Positions 1 to 8,703 of a DNA stretch of 21,081 nt are shown here, piece after piece. Positions within the stretch are counted from its first letter, which is position 1. Every line of letters begins with the position of its first letter. The notes below the pieces were generated by a model. It searched no databases, was not told the DNA's origin, and saw nothing but the letters and a program-made list of their open reading frames with translations. The position numbers and the translations under genes are program-made. Location of the stretch: assembly GCF_004359215.1 (NCBI RefSeq), contig NC_090624.1:2778244-2799324 (forward strand), read 5' to 3'. This DNA is from Bremia lactucae. Its lineage: Eukaryota; Oomycota; Peronosporomycetes; Peronosporales; Peronosporaceae.

Positions 1-276
1 CCAAGAAGTGGTATTTCGCTTGCAGCGAATATACACTTCTTGAGATTTGCATACAACTTATGCTTTCGCATAAGTGTAAGAACCTGACGAACGTGAGTTT
101 TATGAACTTCCACGTCCGTCTTACCGTCCATGGCCCGGCTATGGACGAATACATCGTCGAAATAACTCGGTGCGAAATCCCGCACCGGTCTCAACAGATT
201 TGTTACACATCTGTTGAATGTTGCAGGGGCGTTACTAAGCCCCTGTGGCATCACTAGCCATTTCCAGAGCATAGTT
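1..276 (-). pseudogene. Ty3/Gypsy reverse transcriptase fragment (partial, runs off left edge)
   Basis: Read on the minus strand from about position 272 to 1, this is one uninterrupted frame of about 90 codons. It matches the core of a Gypsy-type reverse transcriptase: an MLWKW block, then WLVMPQGLSNAPATFNR, then the catalytic YFDD box in SYFDDVFVHSR, then a KLYANLKKC stretch ending in EIPLLG. These are the palm motifs that copy element RNA into DNA. Both catalytic aspartates of YxDD are present, unlike the second Gypsy copy further right, which has YLDY. The fragment is cut at its upstream end, near 277, by Copia sequence of the opposite orientation, and its downstream end lies outside the window. 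It is therefore a truncated element, but its protein frame is undamaged, suggesting a younger copy or one under recent selection. The family call is secure; the exact family is not. Confidence 0.88.
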
Positions 277-1631
277 GCGTCGATGGACTGAAGATCGAGA
301 AGAAACAAGGCAGTGAAGAAGATTTCGAGATCTGTGAAGGGTGTATCATGGGCAAAGCTACCGTCAAGACGTTTCCAAAAACACCCTACGGACACGTGAA
401 AACGAAGAAACTGTTGGAGTTGGTCCACAGTGATGTGATGGGACCTATGGAAACGAAGTCTCAAGAAGGATCAAGATTCGTGGTGACATTCATCGATGAT
501 TTTTCAAGATATGTAGTCGCATACTATAGCGAAAACAAGTCGTAAGTGGCAGATCGCTTCATTGAGTACAAGGCACTTATGGAGAACCAACTGTCCAAGA
601 AGTTCAAGTGTATCAGGACGGACAACGGAACGGAATACGTCAACAGACGTTTCTCTGGTATGTGTCGAAAATTTGGTATCATTCACCAAACGACGTTACC
701 ATATTCACCACAACAGAATGGGCTGGCCGAACGCATGAACCGGACACTGACAGAGCGAGCCAGGGAAAAGATCAGTCATATGCAAGTGGACAAGATTTGG
801 TGGGCTGAGGCAATGAACACATCTGTCTATGTGACAAACCGAGTTCCGTGTGCCAGTCACCCGACAACATCTCCATACGAGTTTATTTTCGGAAAGAAAC
901 CTGACCTCTCTGAGATGTGTGTATTTGGATCAAGGGGATATGCACATGTTGACAAGTCAAAGAGGACCAAGATGACCAAGAAAGCAATTCGATGCATTTT
1001 CCTAGGGTACTCTGACCAAGTCAAGGGGTTTCGAGTATGGGATGAAGATGCCAAGAGAGTGACGTACACGAGATCGGCTACTTTCGATGAAAGACCACCA
1101 CTTCAGTACGTACAACAGTACAGCAGATCAAGTGACCGAGAGATTCGTGCTGCTCATGATGAAGACGTTGTCTCTATAAATCAAGAGAATTTTCAAGAAA
1201 CGGAAGACGTGGACATGGACGTGGATAACGGTCCAGATCCACAAGAAGAGAGTAACGTACAAGATGGATGTACGACAACGATGGTATTACCATCTGGATG
1301 CAACAACGAGATGCATGGACACATGGGAAATAATGTTGAGGACCCCATGTTTGAGATTGATGATGTGACAATGATTGAAGAAGATTAAGAAGCAGCAGAA
1401 GAAGTGTCAAGGCAAGGGCAGATGGTGATACGACCAAGTCGACGGACAAGCTTTCGACGTCCCGAAAACACAGCGATTGTTCCATTTGAATCGGTTCCAA
1501 ATGGACAATCTCAAGCGCTAGTACCTGTAAGTGGTACAGGTGGAGACTTTAATCACGGAGCAGATGAGTGTCAAGAAAAAGGCACGAAGAGACTGCGTAT
1601 TGGGTACGAACAAGCTACCTCGAAGCGCTGA
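277..1631 (+). pseudogene. Ty1/Copia polyprotein fragment: GAG-pre-integrase, integrase core and linker
   Basis: A Copia-type polyprotein lies in a single frame from about 282 to 1631. It starts inside the GAG-pre-integrase zinc region (CEGCIMGKA) and passes into the rve integrase core. The catalytic triad is visible: D in HSDVMGP, D in IRTDNGTEY and E in PQQNGLAERMNRTL. The region after the core (IFGKKPDLSEMCVFGSRGY, then a FLGYS and RVTYTRSATFDE stretch) is typical of Copia integrase C-termini. An acidic linker follows, leading towards the missing RT. Two in-frame stops break it, TAA at 543-545 and TAA at 1386-1388, but no frameshift is seen. Gag, protease, RT and RNase H are absent. It is sandwiched between Gypsy fragments of opposite strands, so it is a nested or rearranged remnant. 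The first long frame after the stop is 546-1388. Confidence 0.92.
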
Positions 1632-1984
1632 GCCAGAATCAGCGCGTAAAGAACGATTGCGTCAAAGTCATGGGAGGATCCGCGAGGGTATGGTAACTCT
1701 GTCTACGACATTGCTCGTGAGTATGCAGATGTTATTTCAGACACGATTCTTGCCGAACTTCCTGCTGATCGTGGTGTTCGCACGAGATTGATCTCGTGGC
1801 AGGTTAGAAGTATTGCATAACCACGGCAGTGGCCGTTGCCTCGAATAGTTCGTCAATAGCCTCAAGTTGAGGCTATTGAAGAACTGTTAGAAGGTCGGAT
1901 CAAGGCGGGTCATGTGCACGAAAGAACTTTGCCACATTCCAGTCCAACCTTCTGCATTAAATAGCCACGAGAGGCTGGTGTATA

Positions 1985-2482
1985 GTGCATGCCTTAAATC
2001 GGCTAAATGATGCCGATACTCTTGCGCAGACGCCTATTCTCAGGAAGTACATGGTGTTAAACTCCATGTCATGTAGCGTCGTCTTCAAAGCCATCCATAT
2101 AATTGATGGCTTCTACCAGATCCTGATGCGACAGAGCGACATACCACTCACAGCGGTGGGTACCCCGAGTGGCATGGTATGGGAATGGCTAGTGAAGCCA
2201 CAAGGGCTGAAGAATGCACCGGCCAATTAATCGCATGGGGTCTAATGTGTTGAGACCCTCCAGGACTTGGCTCCTAGTTACTTAGATTACATCTTTGTCC
2301 ATTGTCGCGCAGATTACAACCGCAGCGATATCCAAGTTCACTTTCGACACTTGAAACAGGTGTTTCAAGTCATGCGAGACAACAAATTATATTCGAATCT
2401 TAAGAAAAGTGTCTTTTGTTCATCGGAAATTTCGGTGCTAGGTTACTATGTCCCGAGCATCAAACGGCCTTCGATGCAGTGA
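1985..2482 (+). pseudogene. Gypsy RT core with degenerate active site
   Basis: This part of the decayed pol holds HALNRLNDADTLAQTPILRK, then DGFYQILMR, PLTAVGTPSGMVWEWLV, GLKNAPAN, and after a short break SYLDYIFVH and DNKLYSNLKKSVFC. All are recognisable RT palm blocks, in the right order. The frame is lost at 2228 (TAA) and restored near 2267. The catalytic YxDD is YLDY, so the second metal-binding aspartate is gone and no polymerase activity is expected. The RT end (LGYYV) is followed at once by PEHQTAFDAVKK in another frame, which marks an internal deletion. Confidence 0.88.
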
Positions 2483-3319
2483 AGAAGACCCTGACTTCAG
2501 CGCTAGTGTTAGTCCTTCCTGACGACTCCAAGCCATATCACGTGGTATGCGATGCAAGTGACTTCGCAATTGGTGGTCCTCATGCAATTTGATGGTGAGG
2601 GTCGTGAACGATTCGTGAGTTATCAGTCACGACAGATGAAAACAGCAGAGAAGAACTATCCGGTCCATGATAAGGAGTAGTAAGCAATGCGGTACGCATT
2701 CATCAAGTTCCGTGTGCTTCTGCTTGGGAAACGGACACGTACATTGCTTTGTATTCCGATCATGCATCGCTGCACAGCGATGAAGACTCTGCACTTGTCG
2801 GAATTGATGGCTCGGTGGCTGTCCTTCTTTTCCGAGTACAACTTCATCGTGCATTACAATCGGGTAAGACCAATAAACTTGCTGTTGCTCTGTCACGACG
2901 TCCCGACTACGAACTTCAGACCGCGCTGAGTCGCCAGGTGACTGACGACGATGACGAGGATGATCGATATGTATCGCTGATTTTAAGTCGGATTACACCC
3001 GAGCAGTGCTTATTTGACGAAATAGTCGCTGCAACGGGCTCTCAGTGATGTTGCACTAAGAGCTCGGTCACGAACGAAGCGTGGTCAAATTCAGCGATAC
3101 ACTATAGACGGTAATATATTTTGTACATCATCGACCACCTCGATGTTCCTCGTACGGTCATCGACAACGACTCGAATTTACGTGATCGGATCCTTCCGAG
3201 TATCACGATGCCCCATTTGATGGCCAATAAGGCCGCAATAAGACCTTCGCGGCAGTGTCTCGTGACTTCATCTGGCCCCACATAAACATGTAGGGACGCA
3301 ACAAAATTCGTACATGCGC

Positions 3320-3671
3320 AATCTGCCAACGGGTAAAGCCATCTCCATCGTCGCAGGCTCCCCTGCAACCGTCGCCGATAGCACCTGAATCTTGGCGTTT
3401 AGTTTTAATGGAATTTATCTTAAGACTCGCGCCCGATAGTCAAGATCGAACGGGTGTCCTGTTTTTTGTCAACAGATTTAGCAAAATGACACACCTGATT
3501 TCTTTTCACGCTATGAATACCGCGACAGCGACCGCAATGCACTTCATTGACGCTGTGTTTATCCATCACGGCTTGTCGGGTAATATTGTTTCGGACCGTG
3601 TCCCAGATTTAAATTCGCATTTTGAATGTCACTGTTCGAGCTTCTCGGGACGAGGTAAAAATGCACTTTAG
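3320..3671 (+). pseudogene. Gypsy integrase core fragment
   Basis: One open frame gives the second CxxC of the integrase zinc finger (CAICQRVKP) and continues into the rve core (LMEFILRLAPDSQDRTGVLFFVNRFSKMTHL ... FIDAVFIHHGLSGNIVSDRVPD). In this family the first catalytic residue is normally Asp in an MDF context. Here it is Glu (MEF), while the second Asp (VSDR) remains. The frame then runs into altered sequence and a stop at 3669-3671, before the catalytic Glu. Functionally dead, but diagnostic for the element type and strand. Confidence 0.85.
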
Positions 3672-4542
3672 CTCGTGAAGTTAAGATGCATTGCTCCAAA
3701 AAATATCTCGGAGGACTCTAGTCACGCGCTTGACTTACCCATTCGTGTTCGCATGGGCCGCGTTTAACATCTGCAGCTACTTGCTAAAATCGCATCCAAC
3801 AATGATGTACACGCGTCAACAGAGTTGACGCCATTTCGTGTGAATTCGGCTCGGCACCCTTGAGTTCCTACCCTTCTTGGCGCCTCGTGGCTCTACTCTG
3901 GGTGGGGGTCAAGGTAAGTACATCAGCGATCAAGTGCAGCCCATGGTATTTCGAGCGCGAATGTAGTTATTCGATCCAAGGCGAAGTCTGCTGTTTTGAC
4001 GCCATGTGGCGTAATGTCCCCTTTATCTCGATGAACTGCGAAGACACTTATTACCCGTCTTCGGGTACGCGATTACCTACTGCCAACTACGCGCCAATAA
4101 AGCCCGCGCGACCACTTGATTAAGCGGCTGTGTCGGACTAAATCCTTCAACGTCAAGCCATTAATCGGTTTGTACGTGATGCACTTCAGTCTGCAGTAGA
4201 TAAACAGAAAGGGGATGCAGATAAACATGGTAGAAAAACATGAGTAAGTTCCAGAACGTGATTGTGTATTATTGTCTACAGAAGGCCTTAGGGATTCAAC
4301 AATTACCAGCCAAGGCGCGAGAAAACTCGCGCCACGCTTTATCGGACCATCACGGTTTTTTTGAGGCGATCGGCGACGTCTACACGCTAGATATCCCTTC
4401 ATCGTTGCGACTTCACTTGACAGTATACGTCGGGCGGCTAAAGAAATTATCGCCCAGCTAAGCTTCAAGGGTTGATTCCGATATCGGAGTCAAAGGCTCG
4501 TAGATTGACATCCCTTTCTACCTTCCCTGACGCGCAATGAAA

Positions 4543-4740
4543 TTAGAAGCGGCTGCGTTCCTGTCTGTGCATGACCGAGAGCTGGCGTTTCAGGTTCCCG
4601 CGTTCGATCAACTCACTGTTTGACTGCCGGATCTCACTAGCAGTTCTTTCTGCGGTACGCTTGTGAGCAGTCTCAGCTTCTAGCAGAGCGTCGGCAGCCT
4701 TGTTCTCTTTGTTCACCCTCATCAGCACCCACCTAGGCAA
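4543..4740 (-). other. Minus-strand Ala/Glu-rich ORF inside the Gypsy relic
   Basis: A 65-codon minus-strand frame rich in Ala, Glu, Arg and Lys (ADALLEAETAHKRTAERTASEIRQSNSELIERG), with a spacing that could form a coiled coil. It sits exactly where Gypsy coding is not recognisable on the plus strand, between the integrase end (about 4460) and the pre-chromodomain segment (about 4735). It might be an inserted fragment, for example from a coiled-coil Gag, or simply a chance frame. I do not recognise it. Confidence 0.25.
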
Positions 4741-4803
4741 CCAAAGACGCCAGCGTTACCATCGCGAGGGACCACCACCGCTTGTGGTCAGGTTCGCTGC
4801 ATC

Positions 4804-5000
4804 GTGGATAGTATTGTAGGTCACGAGGACCCTCTCCTCGAAGTAGCTACGTCGGCTCACGAGACGTGCGCGGTTCCACCGCGCGCAAGTATCATAAATA
4901 CTGGCTTGGATTTCCACCCGAGCAGAATAAGTGGGAACCGCATTCGTTGCTTCTTCGCGACGTTCCGGACGCTGTTCGGGCATATGAGTTAATGAAGTTG
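4804..5000 (+). pseudogene. Gypsy integrase C-terminal chromodomain remnant
   Basis: VDSIVGHEDP (from 4804) is followed, after a frame change, by RKYHKYWLGFPPEQNKWEP and LLRDVPDAVRAYE. WLGFPPEQ-x-x-WEP is the aromatic-cage region of chromodomains carried at the C-terminus of oomycete Gypsy integrases, which direct integration towards marked chromatin. A frameshift separates the two parts. Upstream, 4735-4800 still reads as the basic and proline-rich lead-in (RRQRYHREGPPP). Confidence 0.82.
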
Positions 5001-5560
5001 GACCACCCCAATGCGACAGCAGACGCGAATGTTCTCGTATTTCAGAAGACAGTATGGCGACTCAAGACATCGAGAACAGGAACTGTGTCGTGATTCACGG
5101 CGTTGATGATAATGTTCTTTGCGAGACCGAGAACGTCGTGATGAATGCGTATCACCACGACAACGAGAACGGGACTTCGACGAGAAGCGCAGAGCAGGAT
5201 GGGCAGGCAAATATGTCGCCGCCCTGCGCTGAGCATTCAGCGGATATTTAATCCGCTGTCGATAGTGTTGACGCCAGCGCGATAGTTCGTCCTCTCGATT
5301 GCAAGTCATTGTAGAAGCTCTTTCTATCATCGCGCATTCGATTCAAACACCGGATAAATGCGCAACAGAAACTTTGGAAAGTGTCGTCTGCATTAATATT
5401 AAGACTTTTTCCGCGGAAAGCCCCGGAAAACGCCAAAAGTAGTCCTGCATCGTTGTAAGCGAGTCCAGAGTGTAAGCTCCGGACAAATCCAACAGCTTCC
5501 AAATGATGAGTTGTTGGCTAATCACGTGGATGATTGCTCCCCCGCTTATGGTTCTCTGGG
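5001..5560. other. Gypsy 3' internal region, no firm gene
   Basis: After the chromodomain there is a plus frame at 5054-5251 (65 codons, Asn/Asp/Glu-rich), which may be the tail of the Gypsy polyprotein. A minus frame at 5248-5502 (84 codons) resembles nothing I know. A strong 8-bp hairpin sits at about 5238-5258. I see no other gene. Confidence 0.35.
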
Positions 5561-6010
5561 GTGATGTTGTACTGTGGGTCGTGCTATGTCATCGTGGCTT
5601 CGGTCGTAACTTTAGAGTTATGACAATTGAGCGTTTACGATTAATGAGATCTTTTTTAGAAGGGCGTGATGTAATGTGCCACTTTACAGGATTATTACAA
5701 GTTAAAATAAACAATTCTATTGGCAGACAGGTGCTGTGCCCGAATAGCGGGCACAGCACTACCTGAGAACAAGTGGTTCCCGAAAAAACAAGAACACGGT
5801 ATTACTTAGTACGATTAAAACAATTCGTAATGTTTTATTAATTTCCAATTTTACTTGATACCAATCACTTAGGCTGAAAGCTTTCCCGAGCGGTTCGTGT
5901 AAGCTGTAAGGACGTTTACCTCCGTTTCATAGTAGCTTTAGTATTTTTTCCAACGATCTGTTTCTCTGAGCGTGCCAAGAAAATGAGCCTTAATATCATT
6001 TCTTACACCT
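5556..6010 (+). repeat. Probable Gypsy LTR (boundaries uncertain)
   Basis: The segment lies between a Gypsy pol 3' end on the left and a gag start on the right, both on the plus strand, which is where an LTR belongs. A short G-rich run (CTGGGGTGATG, about 5557-5567) could be the end of a polypurine tract, followed by an LTR beginning TGATG or TGTTG. A perfect 12-bp stem hairpin lies at 5731-5759. At about 6028-6045 the motif GGTGGCAGAGC could be a tRNA primer site. No second copy exists in the window to fix the ends, so this is inferred from position. Confidence 0.4.
5731..5759. repeat. Perfect 12-bp stem hairpin
   Basis: GTGCTGTGCCCG (5731-5742) is exactly complementary to CGGGCACAGCAC (5748-5759), with a 5-nt loop. 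It is GC-rich and would be a stable RNA or DNA hairpin. It is not followed by a T-run, so it is not a bacterial-type terminator. It lies inside the probable Gypsy LTR. Confidence 0.9.
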
Positions 6011-6039
6011 CTCCGAACATAAATGGGAGGTGGCAGAGC

Positions 6040-6460
6040 ACTTGATGCTGGGGCTTGACAAGCAAACCCAGGCCAGACTCATAAGCATTTCTCCTGAGCA
6101 ATATGTAAATTAGTTGGAGCAGTTTGAGATATTTGTGCTTGGACAGCGAAGGGCCGCGTCCGAGGCACACAGCCAATCCGCGATGATGTCCGACACTAAG
6201 ACTCAGGAAAGGCTTGGGCGTGAGCAGGCTCAGAGCGAGGCTCTCAATAGGATGGATTCAATTTTTCCATCTGGCCACATCAGCCGGCCCACTCAGGTGT
6301 CGAGGACGACACCCGGTTGGTGTCATACGCCATGTTTTGTTTGCTCAATAAGGCCTCGAAGTGGCTTACTTGGCACTTATGACGAACAGTAAGATGTTCC
6401 GCACATGGGCGATCTTTTAGACAAATATTCGTGCCATGTATCAGCCGCCGAACAACAGAG
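6040..6460 (+). pseudogene. Gypsy gag relic (plus strand)
   Basis: Blocks of an oomycete Gypsy Gag lie in shifting frames. First come a Gln-rich lead (SPEQYVN, stop, LEQFEIFVLGQRRAASEAHSQ) and a helical stretch with QERLGREQAQSEALNRMD. From about 6305 follows EDDTRLVSYAMFCLLNKASKWLTWHL, then QIFVPCISRRTTE or, in the next frame, RAMYQPPNN. A capsid-like region ending with (M)YQPPNN matches the retrotransposon Gag layout. Stops occur at 6111-6113 and 6390-6392, and at least two frames are needed. It abuts, at 6467, the minus-strand gag of another element, so the two are joined tail to tail. Confidence 0.65.
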
Positions 6461-6466
6461 TAATCG

Positions 6467-7376
6467 AGCACTGGGCGTGGCCACTACACGCTTGTCCGTT
6501 CTTTAACAACAACTGTATTTCTACAATTGTTTGTAATTTGAAGAGCGAGGGTTCTCGCTCTCTACATACGAGGCCTATGGGTTTGGACCAACGTTTTCTT
6601 ATTGTCTCGAAGGACGATAAGCACCCGAGTGAACAAAAGCCTGTTTCAGCGAAAGAATTTCTTTTCCGCTACAGCGATAGCTTGATCTAGTTTCTCTAAT
6701 CTGAGCTGGAGGAGGTGGGTCTTGCCACGACCATCTGCAAGACCCTTGACGAAAATAGTTGCCTGTGTTTGCTTTTCAGGTGAATATCGATAAACGTCCT
6801 TAGTATAATGTATGCTGAGCATTGTTGTGAAGGTCTCGCTTCCCTGTTTCAAATCAAGGATCTCTACTCGAACCCTAAATTCGGCACAGAACGGCTCAAA
6901 GGTATGACTGAGCCGAACTTTAACGACCTCATGCGACTTAACATATATTAGTCGTTAAGCTTAAGCCGTAAGGCCCAAGATTTGGCACCTCGGGCCATGT
7001 GGACATGCCAAACTTTACTTTCTTCTTATCGTCATCGATGTGGCGAGCTTCAATCGCATCATCTAATTCGACGAAATATCCTCGTAAGGAGTTTTCTTCG
7101 ACTGCCTTTAAATTTGAGATTTCAATCTTTAAGTTTTCGGGTCGACGCGAAAGCGTCTTCCCGCTAGCAGGATACAAATCCTGCTCTATAAACAGTTCCC
7201 ACTGTTGTTCATCCTGTTCTCGGAACATTTTCGCGTGTTGAAAGCCATGATGGTGAAGCAAGGCTACTTTTTTCTAGCTCTTGAGGGACTTGAAAGCTCC
7301 CTTCTTCTTCGTCCAACATGTCAATTTCGGATGGAACGTGCGTGGGCTGTTGAACGGACTACGGAGTAATACCAGA
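6467..7376 (-). pseudogene. Gypsy gag relic, copy 1 (minus strand)
   Basis: The minus frame 7261-6938 reads from an MLHHHGF start through LKIEISNLKAVEENSLRGYFVELDDAIEARHIDDDKKKVKFGMS. This is the N-terminal part of a Gypsy Gag capsid domain. After a break, the minus frame 6852-6646 continues with TQATIFVKGLADGRGKTHL and LEKLDQAIAVAEK, the C-terminal capsid helices. The two blocks are in different frames, so the gene is broken. The whole segment, including non-coding parts, is repeated at 17267-18182 with scattered substitutions and small indels. LTR A1 lies directly upstream on the minus strand, as expected for a 5' LTR. Confidence 0.75.
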
Positions 7377-7574
7377 TTTAACGGGGCACCATTTCCTACC
7401 ACTGTTAACAGTACTAGTCAACCTAGACTAATTACAGTGAAGGTGAGGTGTCTCGACTACTTCACGTTCACGACGTGCAGAGGAATGTTCTAGGTAGCTA
7501 AGTTGGATTAGCTACCAAGGTAAAATCTAAGGCTTTCGAATAGAGAAAATATAAAACTGTATGGATAGATTAAG
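7377..7574 (-). repeat. LTR A1 (truncated 5' LTR of minus-strand Gypsy-type element)
   Basis: The sequence from TTTAACGGGGCACC to GATAGATTAAG matches 18183-18381 of the complete LTR A2. It stops exactly where the inverted-LTR structure begins at 7575. In minus orientation it is the 3' part of a 5' LTR, directly before gag. An 8-bp stem hairpin (GGTAGCTA ... TAGCTACC) lies near 7492-7518 and is preserved in the other copies. Confidence 0.8.
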
Positions 7575-8024
7575 TGTAACGGGGCACTACGACTTGTACT
7601 GCTTCAGTACAAGTCCACTTCACACTGCTTCAGATGTGAGTGGTGCCTCTCGTTAGGTGACGTACACTGTACGTGCAGAGGAAGACTACTCTTAAGAGAA
7701 CTAGACTTAAGAGGGTAAAATGAAAACTGTATTAATATAGTTAAGTGTCTTGTTAAACTATCTTTGTAAATGTTGTCTTAACTATAAACTAATACTAAAT
7801 ATGTAAATGAATTCTTATCTATCTTATCTTGTAACTCTCTTTCATTACTTCTACAGCTGATTAGTCTGCGGAATAAATAGACATAATGGTCTATACCTAT
7901 TTATGGATAAGAATTCAGGAAATTACTATTTAAAGTAATTTCCTCCAAATATTATCTACCTTTTGGATAATATTAATTAACAATATTTTATTGTTAATTT
8001 CATGTAACGATACACCCCGTTACA
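7575..8024 (-). repeat. LTR B, left copy (inverted relative to right copy)
   Basis: A 450-bp block runs from TGTAACGGGGCAC to CACCCCGTTACA. The terminal 10 bp are perfect inverted repeats of each other. The complete reverse complement is found at 8704-9157 with small differences. A polypurine-like tract adjoins it on the minus strand (8025-8040), so this copy reads as a 3' LTR on the minus strand. It is dense in hairpins, for example a 10-bp stem ACTTGTACTG ... CAGTACAAGT near 7588-7612, and 10-bp stems near 7917-7945 and 7975-8000. Confidence 0.88.
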
Positions 8025-8040
8025 TCACCCCTCCCTTAAA
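8025..8040 (-). other. Polypurine tract candidate next to left LTR B
   Basis: On the minus strand the 16 bases read TTTAAGGGAGGGGTGA and run directly into TGTAACGGGG. A purine-rich run ending just before a TG terminus is the classical primer site for plus-strand synthesis at a 3' LTR. No such run precedes the right-hand LTR B at 8704. Confidence 0.6.
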
Positions 8041-8065
8041 CGACAATCACTCTGAATGTCATTAG

Positions 8066-8618
8066 GTGGAGTGGTCGCTAAATGACCACTTAATTTTTAA
8101 AATGTTTTTGATTGGTCAGATCCATCATTTTAAATTCCATCGCATGAAGGAACAATTCATGCGGGGTGAAGATAGCGCTGAACCTTCGGCTGCGGTTCGT
8201 GCAGCCGCGGGTGACGCATTGTTATCTCTTGCGGTAGACGTTCCGTCTACCGTAGTGTCTTCCACTCGCACAACACTTGGTGTTGCGAGTGCACGTGGTG
8301 ATTCACCACGTGAGTACGACCCCTCTTTAGAGGTCGATTATGAGTGCGAGTCGGACGAAATGGCCGACTCGGGGAGAAAGCCATCGTACGTAAAGATCTT
8401 GTGGTACCCCTGCTTCAGTGGGTACCACTCAGGGGAGTGAAGACAATAAAATAGCTCATCTCGTCGTCGAGAAGAAGCCGTGGCTTTTGCCAAAACGGCT
8501 AATCAATAGCTTGTCTGGAGAGACTCCTCCTCACATTAAATATCTCTTATTTATTGCGACAAAGCTACATGGCGATTGTGCGGTGCGCAAGTTGGCGCCA
8601 TACAAAGTTTGTTATTAA
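8066..8618 (+). pseudogene. Unrecognised ORF in the spacer between inverted LTRs
   Basis: Two overlapping frames, 8066-8440 (124 codons) and 8418-8618 (66 codons), look like one gene broken by a frameshift near 8430. The start of the first frame is uncertain; the first ATG-like codon may not be the original start. The first frame has an Ala/Ser-rich middle (AEPSAAVRAAAGDALLSLA) followed by an acidic segment with EVDYECESDEMADSG. The second holds KKPWLLPKRLINSLSGETPP and ends in LAPYKVCY. The composition resembles the N-terminal region of oomycete retrotransposon Gag proteins, but I cannot assign it. Nine perfect hairpins of 6-9 bp are embedded in the first frame. No signal peptide or RxLR motif is seen. 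The last 40 codons overlap sequence related to the inner part of LTR A. Confidence 0.45.
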
Positions 8619-8703
8619 TATAATAAAGTCAGTAGTAGAATAGAAATCGTTGCGCAGGAACTTGATATATTAATACAGTTTCTTTTTCCTCTATTATAAA
8701 AGC
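8574..8703 (+). repeat. Internal piece of an LTR A-like sequence, inverted
   Basis: Starting at GATTGTGCGGTGCGCAAG this matches, in reverse complement, the LTR A2 part at about 18360-18475. Shared features are the GCGCACCGCACAATCG block, a TTTATTATATT.ATAACAAAC block and CTGTATT before GTTCCT. It stops at 8703, where right LTR B starts. It is in the opposite orientation to LTR A1 at 7377-7574 and matches the plus-oriented LTR C near 16070-16180. Confidence 0.65.

Larger units (their letters stand above)
1680..5000 (+). pseudogene. Decayed Ty3/Gypsy pol (RT, RNase H, integrase, chromodomain)
   Basis: Short conserved blocks in changing frames follow Gypsy pol order. An EYADVI...LAELPADRGVR block (about 1707-1780) precedes the RT. 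RT blocks run about 1990-2455, then RNase H about 2455-2900 (VVCDASDFAIG; RQM...NYPVHDKE). Integrase covers about 3100-4460, from the CAICQRVKP zinc-finger end to YTLDIPSSLRLH...YVGRLK. A chromodomain lies at about 4866-4990. Damage is extensive. The RT catalytic box reads YLDY instead of YxDD. RT is joined to RNase H with roughly 60 residues missing near 2452. Tandem stops sit at 2678-2683. The integrase DGQTERVN region is missing near 3665-3700. The element cannot be autonomous. It is probably an older insertion than the RT fragment at 1-276. Confidence 0.9.

Noticed and set aside
60..257. Plus-strand 65-codon frame at the left edge
   Set aside because: The minus strand of the same segment encodes a clear reverse transcriptase with YFDD.
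1174..1500. 108-codon minus-strand frame with a Leu-rich, membrane-like stretch
   Set aside because: It lies antisense to the acidic Copia linker; runs of GAA/GAG on one strand produce Leu/Ser-rich shadows on the other.
5731..5759. Rho-independent terminator
   Set aside because: The stem is perfect but no T-run follows, and the context is a eukaryotic retroelement.
8025..8703. DNA transposon with terminal inverted repeats and a transposase
   Set aside because: The inverted repeats are LTR-like with an adjoining polypurine tract, and the spacer ORF has no DDE or other transposase motif that I can see.
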